Below are positions 8,001 through 17,693 of a DNA stretch of 50,190 nt, one piece after another (within the stretch, counting starts at the first letter, position 1; each line of letters starts with the position of its first letter). Below the pieces are notes generated by a model. The model saw only the letters and a program-made list of their open reading frames with translations, was not told the origin of the DNA and made no database searches. The stretch comes from Chloroflexota bacterium. GTDB lineage: Bacteria; Chloroflexota; Dehalococcoidia; JACPQD01. The stretch lies in NCBI GenBank assembly GCA_016190665.1, contig JACPQD010000073.1, forward strand, positions 1 through 50,190. The letters are read 5' to 3'. Both the position numbers and the translations under genes were made by a program.

Positions 8001-8408
8001 CTAACCCCGGCGGTTGTGCCAATAAGCAGTTCCCAACTCCTCGAGCAGAGAGTGAAGGTCCGCAAGAGTCTGGTTCAACTCTGGCGAAGGACCAAAGTCC
8101 ACGGATTCTGTCCCATAACGCCTGGATTCCTCGGGTGAAAGCTCCAGCCGAAACCCTTGGATCGGTACACCCGACTCGGTCTCTGCAGCGGTCCTCATTC
8201 GGTGTAGGACTGTCCGCACTTGGGCATCAGAGCCTAGGGAAAGATCAATGATGAGGAGTCTGAGATAGGCCATGAGATCGTGAAACGGGCCTTGGCGCTC
8301 CCGGAACTCTGACATTATTCGCTCGTCAGTTGCGGCCAGTCCACTTTCGCGCATCGTCATGCGCAAGCTCCGCAGGATGTCAGTGTACTCGCTATCGCTT
8401 AGTGGCAT
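8001..8408 (-). CDS. Hypothetical protein upstream of the nuclease relic
   Basis: A 135-residue protein of unknown function. It is soluble, with no signal or membrane segment, and is predicted mainly helical (SEYTDILRSLRMTMRESG, DLMAYLRLLIIDLSLG, ELNQTLADLHSLLEELG). Start ATG 8408. It ends 20 bp before the frameshifted PD-(D/E)XK gene, so it probably served the same system, perhaps as a partner or regulator. This is inferred from position only. Confidence 0.5.
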   Translation of the reverse strand: MPLSDSEYTDILRSLRMTMRESGLAATDERIMSEFRERQGPFHDLMAYLRLLIIDLSLGSDAQVRTVLHRMRTAAETESGVPIQGFRLELSPEESRRYGTESVDFGPSPELNQTLADLHSLLEELGTAYWHNRRG

Positions 8409-8709
8409 GAGAACTAATCCGAACTCTCACAGCGGTTCCACAACATGCCTAGCACGCCAACACAGACCCGCTCCCCCGGGCACAAACTTAGTGAGCTAAT
8501 GGTTGTCTATGACGCCAAACCAGGATCACCTTTCCGACTGTCATCTATGAGTAGCTGCTGTGGGGCTGTCTATCGGGATCATAGTACCCCTGACATCCGG
8601 CCGTCAAGGGCGCGGCGGCTCCGCTCCCGCGTGGGGTTGCGTCTCACTCCAGTTTCCAGATATACTATGTATACTGAATTATATCGTATATGCAAATCGG
8701 AGGCAACTA
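8409..8709. other. Intergenic region between divergent accessory genes
   Basis: No gene was recognised. The left part is unremarkable. The right 70 bp are AT-rich and hold the promoter and operator-like sequence of the AbrB/Doc pair. Confidence 0.5.
8637..8697 (+). promoter_or_regulatory. Promoter and possible operator of the abrB-doc pair
   Basis: TTGCGT (8637-8642), 18 bp spacer, TATACT (8661-8666). Next come overlapping symmetric words (TATACT, GTATAC, ATATCGTATAT) to 8691, which suit a site for autorepression by the AbrB-type antitoxin. An RBS (GGAGG, 8699-8703) precedes ATG 8710. Confidence 0.5.
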
Positions 8710-8925
8710 ATGATTCTTGGCAAGATTCGCAAGGTAGGAAACAGCCTGGTCGTTACCGTGCCCCGTGAGGAGGCTGACGCGCTGGAGTTGCACGAGGGGG
8801 ACCTTGTGGCCATGGACATCCAGAAGGCAGAAGTGAGGCCAATCCTTCGGCCGGAGCTCCGGAAGCTCGCCGAGGAGAGCTGGGAGCACAACAAGGACGG
8901 CTATCGCTATCTAGCCGATCGGTAG
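8710..8925 (+). CDS. AbrB/SpoVT-type antitoxin
   Basis: A 71-residue protein with the swapped-hairpin AbrB fold at residues 1-45 (GKIRKVGNSLVVTVPREEADALEL, HEGDLVAMDI). The C-terminal tail (LRPELRKLAEESWEHNKDGYRYLADR) probably binds the toxin. It should bind its own promoter and neutralise the Doc-type toxin 3 bp downstream. ATG 8710 is chosen over a longer upstream frame because of GGAGG at 8699 and because the fold begins there. Confidence 0.82.
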   Translation: MILGKIRKVGNSLVVTVPREEADALELHEGDLVAMDIQKAEVRPILRPELRKLAEESWEHNKDGYRYLADR

Positions 8926-8928
8926 GTA

Positions 8929-9333
8929 ATGGCAGAAACGAGATATCTGACCGCCCTTGACGTAGAGGCGCTTCACGCCTTCATCATGGAAAGAACCTCG
9001 GCCGCGCCATCATCGCTCAGGGATCGCAGACTATTGGAGTCTGCGGTGATGCGTCCTCAGATGGCGGCTTACTACGCCAAGGCCGCCTTGATAGAGCAAT
9101 GCGGCCTTCTGGCACTGGGCATTTCCCAGGCCCAGGCCTTCGTCGACGGCAACAAGCGGACGGCTTTCATCGCCGCAGACGTGTTCTTGCGTATGAACGG
9201 CCATACTTTCGCAGGAGACCCGTTGGAAATGGCCCGGCAATTGGAGGTGGTGGCAACCCACAGCCGAAGCGACGAAGAAGCGACTAATCGCTTCATTGAA
9301 TGGCTCCGGGGTCATGTGGCGCGGCAGGGCTAG
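8929..9333 (+). CDS. doc: Doc/Fic-type toxin with Gln in place of the motif His
   Basis: A 134-residue death-on-curing family protein. Doc toxins phosphorylate EF-Tu and stop translation. The motif region reads QAFVDGNKRTAFIAADVFLR (residues 69-88). The family pattern is H-x-F-x-x-G/A-N-K-R-T, so the His that acts in catalysis is Gln69 here (codon CAG). The downstream NKRT, the FLRMNG helix and the overall length are normal. The toxin may be weakened or inactive, or the variant may have another activity. It is paired with the AbrB antitoxin 3 bp upstream and converges on higA. Confidence 0.85.
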   Translation: MAETRYLTALDVEALHAFIMERTSAAPSSLRDRRLLESAVMRPQMAAYYAKAALIEQCGLLALGISQAQAFVDGNKRTAFIAADVFLRMNGHTFAGDPLEMARQLEVVATHSRSDEEATNRFIEWLRGHVARQG

Positions 9334-9363
9334 CTTTCAACGTCTTGCCGCCACCGCAGTCTG

Positions 9364-9642
9364 TCAGTTATACTTTCGTACCTCTCGCTCCAGACGGTCC
9401 CCAAGCTCGTCAGTCGCCAGATCAAGATCGTATTGCGACTGCAAACCCAGCCAGAACTCGGGCGAGGTCCCGAAGAAGCGGGCCAGACGGAGAGCTGTAT
9501 CGGCCGTAATGCGCCGCTTTCTGAGCGCGATTTCGTTGACCCTCCGGGGCGCCACACCAATGCTCAGGCCCAATCTGTTCTGGCTCAGCTTCAAAGGCTT
9601 CAGGAACTCTTCCATCAGGACTCCCCCGGATGGACGAGACAT
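9364..9642 (-). CDS. higA: HigA-type antitoxin without an adjacent HigB
   Basis: A 92-residue helix-turn-helix protein of the HigA family. The core is EEFLKPLKLSQNRLGLSIGV, then RRVNEIALRKRRITADTALRLARFFGTSPEFWLGLQ (about residues 11-70). HigA represses its own operon and blocks the HigB mRNA interferase, which is normally encoded just upstream. Only 34 bp separate it from the DUF5615 gene upstream, and no HigB-like frame exists nearby. It is therefore an orphan, or has become part of the DUF433/DUF5615 operon as a regulator. Confidence 0.82.
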   Translation of the reverse strand: MSRPSGGVLMEEFLKPLKLSQNRLGLSIGVAPRRVNEIALRKRRITADTALRLARFFGTSPEFWLGLQSQYDLDLATDELGDRLEREVRKYN

Positions 9643-9676
9643 AGCTTCCTGGTCTTCATCGGTGACTCACTCAGGA

Positions 9677-10009
9677 CTACACGAACTCAACGTGACCTTT
9701 CATCTCGGCAGCGTGCAACACCTGATAGATTAACAGCAGCCCGTACACGATCCTCCCGACGGATGTTCCAGCTTGCGCGTAAACGATCCCCGCATGCTCC
9801 GCCCCAGCCGCATGCAGCCGGAGAAAATCGGTGTCGTGCGTGAAGATAACCCTGCCCTCGCTTCGGGCGCGAGTCAAATGGTGTGGGTCGGATGCGCCCC
9901 TCATCCCAGCTTCCGACGCTGAGACCACGTCGACCCCGCGCTCGCGCAATCCCCTCACAATGGCCTTCGACACGTGCTCGTCGGTATAGAACCTAATCTC
10001 TTCCGGCAT
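9677..10009 (-). CDS. DUF5615 PIN-like toxin
   Basis: A 110-residue PIN-like (Mut7-C-type) putative RNase. Acidic residues expected at the active site are visible: FYTDEHVS near the N-terminus and THDTDFLRLH near residues 57-66. Such genes commonly sit directly after a DUF433 gene and are regarded as toxin-antitoxin pairs. Its ATG overlaps the DUF433 gene by 17 bp, which suggests translational coupling. Confidence 0.75.
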   Translation of the reverse strand: MPEEIRFYTDEHVSKAIVRGLRERGVDVVSASEAGMRGASDPHHLTRARSEGRVIFTHDTDFLRLHAAGAEHAGIVYAQAGTSVGRIVYGLLLIYQVLHAAEMKGHVEFV

Positions 10010-10337
10010 GAAGCTTTCGCTTCTTCTCCGCCAGTCGCTTCCTCAGCACGGAAGGAGTCTTCTTCCGCAAGGCCTCCACGAAAGCGTCGTCCTCCTCGAT
10101 AGACCGCTGGATCTCGGCGCGGTGATCGAAGTAGTACGCTAGGGCGGCATAGATGTCGGCCAGGGACAGGTCGTATTCACTGGCAATTTCATCCGGGCTC
10201 ATCCCGAGCCACTCATGCCAGACGGCTATGTTCTCGACGGTGATGCGATGCCCCGCGATGCGTGGCCTTCCCCCGGCTACGCCAGGCGTAATTTCTATGT
10301 GCTGGTCCAGCGTCTTCATCGTTTGTGAGTCTTCCAT
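9993..10337 (-). CDS. DUF433 antitoxin-like protein
   Basis: A 114-residue DUF433 protein. It has the typical HIEITPGVAGGRPRIAGHRI entry, then helix-turn-helix-like WHEWLGMSPDEIASEYDLS and LADIYAALAYYFDHRAEI. It is probably the DNA-binding antitoxin of the DUF5615 gene that overlaps its 3' end. ATG 10337 is chosen because GGAGGG lies 5 bp upstream; a longer open frame reaches 10475 but crosses repeat DNA. A close relative lies at 29018-29323 without a DUF5615 partner. Confidence 0.78.
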   Translation of the reverse strand: MEDSQTMKTLDQHIEITPGVAGGRPRIAGHRITVENIAVWHEWLGMSPDEIASEYDLSLADIYAALAYYFDHRAEIQRSIEEDDAFVEALRKKTPSVLRKRLAEKKRKLHAGRD

Positions 10338-10405
10338 AGCTACCCTCCTGCTGGGATTGTAGCATACTGGCGTTGCTTTTGAAACGTCTGCGGCGCAAAT
10401 GACTA

Positions 10406-10436
10406 GACCGAGGAGGTTTCCCAAACCTCCTCGGTC
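10406..10436. repeat. Perfect hairpin, possible terminator of the methyltransferase
   Basis: 14-bp arms (GACCGAGGAGGTTT and complement) with a 3-nt loop. It lies 79 bp beyond the methyltransferase stop on the minus strand. No T tract follows on that strand, while TTT follows on the plus strand. It is called a repeat because of its similarity in style to the other palindromes in the window. Confidence 0.6.
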
Positions 10437-10514
10437 TTTGGAATGCGGCGGCCCCGACGAATCGGGGTCCCGCACGGAGTCGGGACGCAGGCAAGCCTGC
10501 GCAGTCCAAAATTC

Positions 10515-11135
10515 CTACTTCTCCGCCAGCGCGCAGACGCCGTTCCAGAACCAGCGCTTCTTGATGACAAACCTGGCCTCATGGAAGCCCGCTTCTGCCA
10601 GCAGGCGCGCCACCTCGGGGCCGGAGTACAGGGTGACGAGGTCCGCGGGCGGGTGCCAGAGCTTCATGTCTTCCTTATCGACGAAGTAGAGAGCGATCCG
10701 TCCGCCCGGCTTCATGACCCGTCGCAGCTCCTTCAAGGTCGCGACCGGCTCTCGCCAGGGATAGATGACGTTGACGCCGAAGACCCTGTCGAAGGTATCA
10801 TCGTTGTCAGGAAGGGAGGAGACGTCGCCGTACCGCAGCTCGACGCGGCCCGTGGCGATGAGGGCGGCGTTGCGTCTGGTGGCCTGCTCCACCATTGTCT
10901 CGGAGAAGTCGACGCCCGCCACCCATCCGCGCGACGCGAGTTTGGCAGCCTCCTGGATGCCTACGCCCGGCCCGAAGCCCACTTCCAGGACCCGGTCTGC
11001 TGGCTGAATTTCCAGCAGCTTCAGGGTCCACTCATTAGCCGGCCGGTTCAGCCGGCCCAGAAACACGCCGACTACCTGGCCCCAAGACCCTCTCGGTTGG
11101 CTCAACTGCTCGGCCAGTTTACGCATCAGTCCCAT
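10515..11135 (-). CDS. SAM-dependent methyltransferase, class I
   Basis: A 206-residue Rossmann-fold methyltransferase. Motif I VLEVGFGPGVGIQEA (about residues 49-63), the acidic residue of strand 2 in VAGVDFSETMVEQA, motif II YGDVSSLPDNDDTFDRVF, and motif III-like LRRVMKPGGRIALYF are all clear. The acceptor cannot be told from sequence; the UbiE-like layout suits a small molecule. It stands alone between repeats, close to the end of the nuo operon. Confidence 0.85.
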   Translation of the reverse strand: MGLMRKLAEQLSQPRGSWGQVVGVFLGRLNRPANEWTLKLLEIQPADRVLEVGFGPGVGIQEAAKLASRGWVAGVDFSETMVEQATRRNAALIATGRVELRYGDVSSLPDNDDTFDRVFGVNVIYPWREPVATLKELRRVMKPGGRIALYFVDKEDMKLWHPPADLVTLYSGPEVARLLAEAGFHEARFVIKKRWFWNGVCALAEK

Positions 11136-11191
11136 AATAGGCAGCGATCAGTGATCAGCACTTCCCAGGCTCAGCGTCAACGGATTCCAAA

Positions 11192-11266
11192 CGGATAAAC
11201 GGATGGCCAGCGTCTCTCGATTTGCCCCAGGCTTGGAGGACAGCAAAGGCGATATCCGTTTATCCG
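11192..11266. repeat. Inverted repeat CGGATAAACGGAT
   Basis: 13-bp arms at 11192-11204 and 11254-11266 (exact complement) enclose 49 bp. It lies between the methyltransferase and the 3' end of nuoN. No gene is present in 11136-11308. Confidence 0.6.
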
Positions 11267-11308
11267 GTGCCCATCCGGTGACACCGAGTTTCGGACTGAA
11301 GGCGCCGA

Positions 11309-12745
11309 TTATCGCGGCAGCACGCTCACCGCCGTCTCGGCGAGGCGGAGGAAGGGACCCGGCAGGACGCCAAGGAGCAGGACGCCAAGGGAGGAGAGGG
11401 CCAGCGCCGTGCGTAAGGCTGAGGATGAGGGGACCGGCTCCTCAGAGGCAGGCGCGCCGACATACATGACTTTGACGACGCGGAGGTAATAGTAGGCGGA
11501 GATGACGCTGTTGATGACGCCCAGCACTACCAGCCAGCCAAGCTGCGCCTGAACGCCGGCGTTGAAGATGTAGACCTTGGAGATGAAGCCAGCGGTCACC
11601 GGTATGCCGGTGAGCGACACCAGGCAGAAGGTCAGGGCGGCGGCCACCAGCGGCGCGCGCCGGGCCATCCCTGAGAAATCGGCGATAAGGTCGCTGCCAA
11701 TCTTGTTGGTGATGGCGATGACGGCGATGAAGGCGCCCAAGTTGGTCAGGGCGTAGCTCGCCAGGAAGAAGGCCACGCCGCTCTGCCCCAGGGCAGAAAC
11801 GCTGGCCAGGCCCACCATCACATAGCCCGCCTGGGCGATGCTGCTGTAGGCGAGCATCCGCTTGATGTTGCTCTGCGGTATGGCCACTACATTGCCAATA
11901 GTCATCGATACCGCGCTCAGGGCGGCGAAAATGGCGCTCCACTCCACCGCCAGCGCCTGGGGCGTATCGAAGGCGGTGAAGAAGACGCGCAGGATAACGG
12001 CGAAGCCCGCCGCCTTGCTGGCGACGGATAGGAAGGCGGTGACGGGAGTGGGCGCCCCCTCGTAGACATCGGGCACCCACATCTGGAAGGGCACGGCGGC
12101 GATCTTGAAGCCAAAGCCAGCCACCAGGAAAATGACGCCCAGAAGCAACGCGGGGTTTCCCGCCAGCCCACCCGCCAGGCCCGCGGACTTCGCGATTTCG
12201 GACAGATTTGTCGTCCCGGTCAGACCGAAGACCAGCGCCATCCCGTAGAGCAGCACCGCCGAGCTGACGCCCCCGAGGAGCAGGTACTTCAAACCCGCCT
12301 CGCTGGACTTCTTGTCTTTGAGGAAGCCCGCCAGAGCGTAAAGAGATATGCTGGCCGTCTCCAGCGCGATGTAGACGGAGATCAGGTCGCCGGTGGCCGC
12401 CATGAGCATCAAACCGACGGTTGAGAGCATCACCAGCGCGTAATACTCTCCCATGAAGCCGGTCATCTTGCTGGCGTAGTCCTTGGAGGCGAGGATGACC
12501 AGGGCGGCGATCGCCAGGAAGAGCAGCTTGAAGAAGACGCTGAAGGGGTCGACCAGCAGGAGATCGCTCAAGGTCCTGGTGTTGACGCCCCAGAGGGAGA
12601 AGGCGAAGAAGCCAGCGACCACTATTCCCAGGAGGCTCAGGCCAATGAGGGCATTGTCGTCCTTCAGGAAGAGGTCAGCCATAATGACGACGGCCGCGGC
12701 TACGACGAGGGTTATCTCAGGTGAGAGCAGGTATATCGGATTCAA
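11309..12745 (-). CDS. nuoN: NADH-quinone oxidoreductase subunit N
   Basis: Antiporter-like membrane subunit of complex I, 478 residues with about 14 helices. Characteristic segments are GEYYALVMLSTVGLMLMA (about residues 99-116), the KYLLLGGVSSAVLLYG region, FQMWVPDVYEGAPTPVTAFL (about 220-240) and IKRMLAYSSIAQAGYVMVGL. The lysines in KAAGFAV and IKRMLAYSS fit the proton-path positions. It is the last gene of the nuo operon and is separated from nuoM by 213 bp of paired-hairpin repeats, unlike the tight spacing in the first half. Confidence 0.95.
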   Translation of the reverse strand: MNPIYLLSPEITLVVAAAVVIMADLFLKDDNALIGLSLLGIVVAGFFAFSLWGVNTRTLSDLLLVDPFSVFFKLLFLAIAALVILASKDYASKMTGFMGEYYALVMLSTVGLMLMAATGDLISVYIALETASISLYALAGFLKDKKSSEAGLKYLLLGGVSSAVLLYGMALVFGLTGTTNLSEIAKSAGLAGGLAGNPALLLGVIFLVAGFGFKIAAVPFQMWVPDVYEGAPTPVTAFLSVASKAAGFAVILRVFFTAFDTPQALAVEWSAIFAALSAVSMTIGNVVAIPQSNIKRMLAYSSIAQAGYVMVGLASVSALGQSGVAFFLASYALTNLGAFIAVIAITNKIGSDLIADFSGMARRAPLVAAALTFCLVSLTGIPVTAGFISKVYIFNAGVQAQLGWLVVLGVINSVISAYYYLRVVKVMYVGAPASEEPVPSSSALRTALALSSLGVLLLGVLPGPFLRLAETAVSVLPR

Positions 12746-12786
12746 AGCTCATACCTCGGAATCACGAAATGTGACAACATTCTTGG

Positions 12787-12951
12787 CTACCCCAGACTGA
12801 AGCGCGGGGCATCGCGGCCTTCGAAGGCAACTATACCGCGTACTTTAGTGCGCGGTGCCCTTCGCACTGATCTTCGCTACCCCGCACTGAAGTACGGGGT
12901 ATTGCGGACACCTCGCAGCCGCCTATACCGCGCACTTTAGTGCGCGGTGCC
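12787..12951. repeat. Two tandem copies of a paired-hairpin element between nuoN and nuoM
   Basis: Copies at 12787-12859 and 12877-12951. Each has a left hairpin of the type TACCCCGCACTGAAGTACGG and a right hairpin CCGCGCACTTTAGTGCGCGG. Further copies lie at 14485-14572 and 47688-47738. Within the operon they would form strong mRNA stem-loops. Confidence 0.85.
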
Positions 12952-12958
12952 TTCTTTT

Positions 12959-14449
12959 CTAAGACCCCAGCCGGGCCACTATCGGCGCCACTCCGGCGCT
13001 GAAAAGGTTGGTGAGAATGCTGGGATAGACGCCGACTATCATGATAGCGGCCACCAGGGCGAAAAGCGGCACAGTATCGATGGGCAGGGCGTCGGTCAGG
13101 TGCTCCAGCCTGGTGTTCTCCGGGCCGAAGAACACGCGCTGTATCATCCACAGAATGTAGGCCGCCGCCAGGACCACACCGAAGGCGGCCAGGGCAGCCC
13201 CCACTTGCCAGACCGGGAAGGCGCCGAGGAAGACCAGCAGCTCGGCGACGAAGCCGCTGGTGGAGGGCAGGCCGAGCGAGGCCAGCCCGGCGATAAGGAA
13301 GACCACAGTGATGAGCGGCATCTTGGGCGCCAGCCCGCCAAGCTGGGGGATCTGGCGCGTGTGCGCCCTGTCATACACCAGGCCCACCAGGGCAAAGAGG
13401 AGGCCAGTGATGGTCCCGTGCGTGAACATCTGCATGGAGGCCCCGGTGAACCCCACGGGCGTGAGTGCTGCAATGCCCAGCAGCACCAGCCCCATGTGGC
13501 TGACGCTGCTGTAGGCTATGAGCCGTTTGAGGTCGCTCTGCACTATGGTGACGGCGGCGCCATAGAGGACGTTGATGACCGCCAGAATGACCAGGAGCCA
13601 GGCAAACTCCTTGAGGACGTCAGGCAGGATGGAGGCGTTCACCCTTATCATGCCGTAGCCGCCCATCTTCAGGAGAACGCCAGCCAGCATCACGCTCACC
13701 GCTGTTGGCGCGTCGGTATGCGCGTCCGGGAGCCAGGTGTGGAAGGGCCAGACGGGCAGCTTGATGGCAAAACCGGCGAAGAGCAGAAAGAAGACCACCG
13801 GCAACGAGAAGACCACCGGCTTCAGGTCCATTTTGGCCAGCTCGATCATATCGAAGGTGCCCGCCGAGAAGTAGAGCACCAGGATGCCCACCAGCATCAG
13901 GGCGCTCCCCAGGATGGTATAGATGAGGAACTTGGTGGCTGAGTACTCTCGCCTTCCTACCGGCGGGGCGCTGCCCCACATCGATATGAGCATGTACATG
14001 GGCACCAGCTCTATCTCCCAGAAGACGAAGAAGAGCAGGAAGTCCAGCGCAGAGAAGACGCCCAGGACGCTTGTCTCCAGGAGCAGCAGCCAGATGAAAT
14101 ACTCCTTGGGCCGGGCGCTGATGTGCCAGGAGACGGGAACGGCGCAGAAGCCAAGAAGGGTGGTCAGTATGACCAGCGGGAGGCTCAGCCCGTCCACGCC
14201 CAGGAAGTACTGGACGTTCAGTTGTGGGATCCAACTGAACCGCTCCACGAACTGAAGGCCGGGCTTGGCCGGGTCGAACTGCGGGAAAAGGAGCAGGGAG
14301 ATTATCAGCGCGGCCAGGGTGGAAAGCAGGGCCGTGACCCGTATCCTGGTCGCGTCCCTCAGGAAGAGGGCGATGACGAGGGCTCCCGCCACCGGAAGGA
14401 AGATTATTATCGATAGCAAGATGCTGTCTCCTGCCTCAGAATCCGTCAT
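12959..14449 (-). CDS. nuoM: NADH-quinone oxidoreductase subunit M
   Basis: Antiporter-like proton-pumping subunit of complex I, about 496 residues with 14 helices. Diagnostic parts are FFVFWEIELVPMYMLI (the Glu of helix 5), AIKLPVWPFHTWLPDAHTDAPT (about residues 220-240), LKMGGYGMIR, and SDLKRLIAYSSVSHMGLVLLG with the key Lys and His residues. Start ATG 14449 (MTDSEAGDSILLS) is preferred. The frame extends to a GTG at 14470 towards repeat DNA. It is separated from nuoL by 143 bp that holds a paired-hairpin repeat. Confidence 0.95.
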   Translation of the reverse strand: MTDSEAGDSILLSIIIFLPVAGALVIALFLRDATRIRVTALLSTLAALIISLLLFPQFDPAKPGLQFVERFSWIPQLNVQYFLGVDGLSLPLVILTTLLGFCAVPVSWHISARPKEYFIWLLLLETSVLGVFSALDFLLFFVFWEIELVPMYMLISMWGSAPPVGRREYSATKFLIYTILGSALMLVGILVLYFSAGTFDMIELAKMDLKPVVFSLPVVFFLLFAGFAIKLPVWPFHTWLPDAHTDAPTAVSVMLAGVLLKMGGYGMIRVNASILPDVLKEFAWLLVILAVINVLYGAAVTIVQSDLKRLIAYSSVSHMGLVLLGIAALTPVGFTGASMQMFTHGTITGLLFALVGLVYDRAHTRQIPQLGGLAPKMPLITVVFLIAGLASLGLPSTSGFVAELLVFLGAFPVWQVGAALAAFGVVLAAAYILWMIQRVFFGPENTRLEHLTDALPIDTVPLFALVAAIMIVGVYPSILTNLFSAGVAPIVARLGS

Positions 14450-14484
14450 GTCGGTTTTCACCGACACCACAAAGTGTGAAAATG

Positions 14485-14572
14485 CCTATCTCTCCCCCGC
14501 ACTGAAGTGCGAGGCATCTTGGGTGCGTTCTGCAAGCCGCCTATACCGCGTACTTCAGTGCGCGGTATAGGC
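14485..14572. repeat. Paired-hairpin element between nuoM and nuoL
   Basis: Same family as 12787-12951: CCCGCACTGAAGTGCG on the left and CCGCGTACTTCAGTGCGCGG on the right, extended by ATGCCTAT / ATAGGC ends. Confidence 0.8.
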
Positions 14573-14592
14573 GCAATCCATTTTCGGGGTAA

Positions 14593-16578
<1,986 letters not shown>

Positions 16579-16773
16579 CTATATTTTCCTCAAGATCTCG
16601 GCGACGACATGAGTCTTTTCCTTGGCCACGAAGACGTTGTACTTGGAAAAGGCGCTGGCCCCGGGCCGTACAGGATCGGGAAGAATGCGGGTCGGGATGC
16701 CTTCGCCTTCGAAGAGCTCCTTCCACATCTCCGCCAGTATCAGATTCGGCGCACTCTTGACCTGGACCCACAT
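16579..16773 (-). CDS. Small conserved-type protein inside the nuo operon
   Basis: A 64-residue protein between nuoK and nuoL. It resembles small DUF2007-like signal-transducing folds: a strand-helix start (MWVQVKSAPNLILAEMWKEL), GIPTRILPD, then YNVFVAKEKTHVVAEILRKI. No signal or membrane helix is present. The stop codon TAG is immediately followed by the nuoL ATG, so the two are probably coupled. It is not a known complex I subunit. A role in regulation or assembly is only a guess from position. Confidence 0.55.
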   Translation of the reverse strand: MWVQVKSAPNLILAEMWKELFEGEGIPTRILPDPVRPGASAFSKYNVFVAKEKTHVVAEILRKI

Positions 16774-16891
16774 AGATCACTCCCAGGATTAGCTATCAGC
16801 TTTCAGCGGTCAGCAGTCAGCCACTCTTTCGCAGCATCACCAAGTGTCCCTCCCTCTTCAGGGGAGGGATTAAGGGAGAGGTCGAAAACCC

Positions 16892-17203
16892 CTACCACTT
16901 CATGAGGTTGATGTCGGCCACGTCAACGCTCTGCCGGCTGCGGTATATCGCGATGACTATCGCCAGACCAACGGCGACCTCCGCCGCGGCGACGGTCATG
17001 ATGAAGATAGCGAACACCTGTCCGGTGAGGGCTGTCGGCACAATATATCGGGAGAAGGCGACCATGGCGATGTTGACGCCGTTGAGCATTATCTCGATGC
17101 ACATGAGGACGACAACGGCGTTGCGCTTTACCAGGACACCGTAGAGGCCAATGCAGAAGAGGATGGCGGACAGGACCAAATAGTGCTGGAGCGTTATTGG
17201 CAT
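16892..17203 (-). CDS. nuoK: NADH-quinone oxidoreductase subunit K
   Basis: A membrane subunit of 103 residues, the usual length, with three helices. The conserved Glu residues of the proton path are visible in [19 protein letters not shown] (helix 2) and in [18 protein letters not shown] (helix 3). It starts 1 bp after the nuoJ stop. About 120 bp separate its stop from the small gene before nuoL; that gap holds simple CAGC/GGTCAG words only. Confidence 0.95.
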   Translation of the reverse strand: MPITLQHYLVLSAILFCIGLYGVLVKRNAVVVLMCIEIMLNGVNIAMVAFSRYIVPTALTGQVFAIFIMTVAAAEVAVGLAIVIAIYRSRQSVDVADINLMKW

Positions 17204-17204
17204 C

Positions 17205-17693
17205 CTACCTCTCCCTGACCAGCGCTATCGCTCCGACTATGGCCGCCAGGAGCAGAACTGACGCCACTTCAAAAGGCAGGGCGAAGTTGTTGAAGAGCGT
17301 GAGGGCCAATGGCCCCGTGGAAGCTTCCGGCGGCGCCTGGGCGGATATCTTCCACTGAGTGGACGTGAATACCGATATGAAAGTGACGAGCATGAGGACC
17401 GCGATAATGAGCGCTGGGAGTTGCAATCGGTTAGAGGGGCTGCCCTGTCGCACCTCCCGGGTCAGCATGATGGCGAAGAGCAGCAGGATGGCGATGGCCC
17501 CAGCGTAGATGAGGATCTGCACCGCCGCCAGGAAATCGGCGTTAAGCGTGACATAAATGCCAGCTACGGTGACGAAGGAGACGACCAGGAAAAGGGCGGC
17601 GTGGAAGACATCGCGCAAGAGGACAACGGCCAGAGCGGAGACAACGGTGACTATGGCCAGTACCCAGAACCCTATGGCCAGCCCTATCTCCAT
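17205..17693 (-). CDS. nuoJ: NADH-quinone oxidoreductase subunit J
   Basis: A five-helix membrane subunit, 162 residues. The conserved third helix segment is present ([21 protein letters not shown], about residues 56-76), as is the C-terminal [16 protein letters not shown]. The family length is similar. Its ATG overlaps the nuoI stop by 1 bp, so translation is coupled. Confidence 0.95.
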   Translation of the reverse strand: MEIGLAIGFWVLAIVTVVSALAVVLLRDVFHAALFLVVSFVTVAGIYVTLNADFLAAVQILIYAGAIAILLLFAIMLTREVRQGSPSNRLQLPALIIAVLMLVTFISVFTSTQWKISAQAPPEASTGPLALTLFNNFALPFEVASVLLLAAIVGAIALVRER

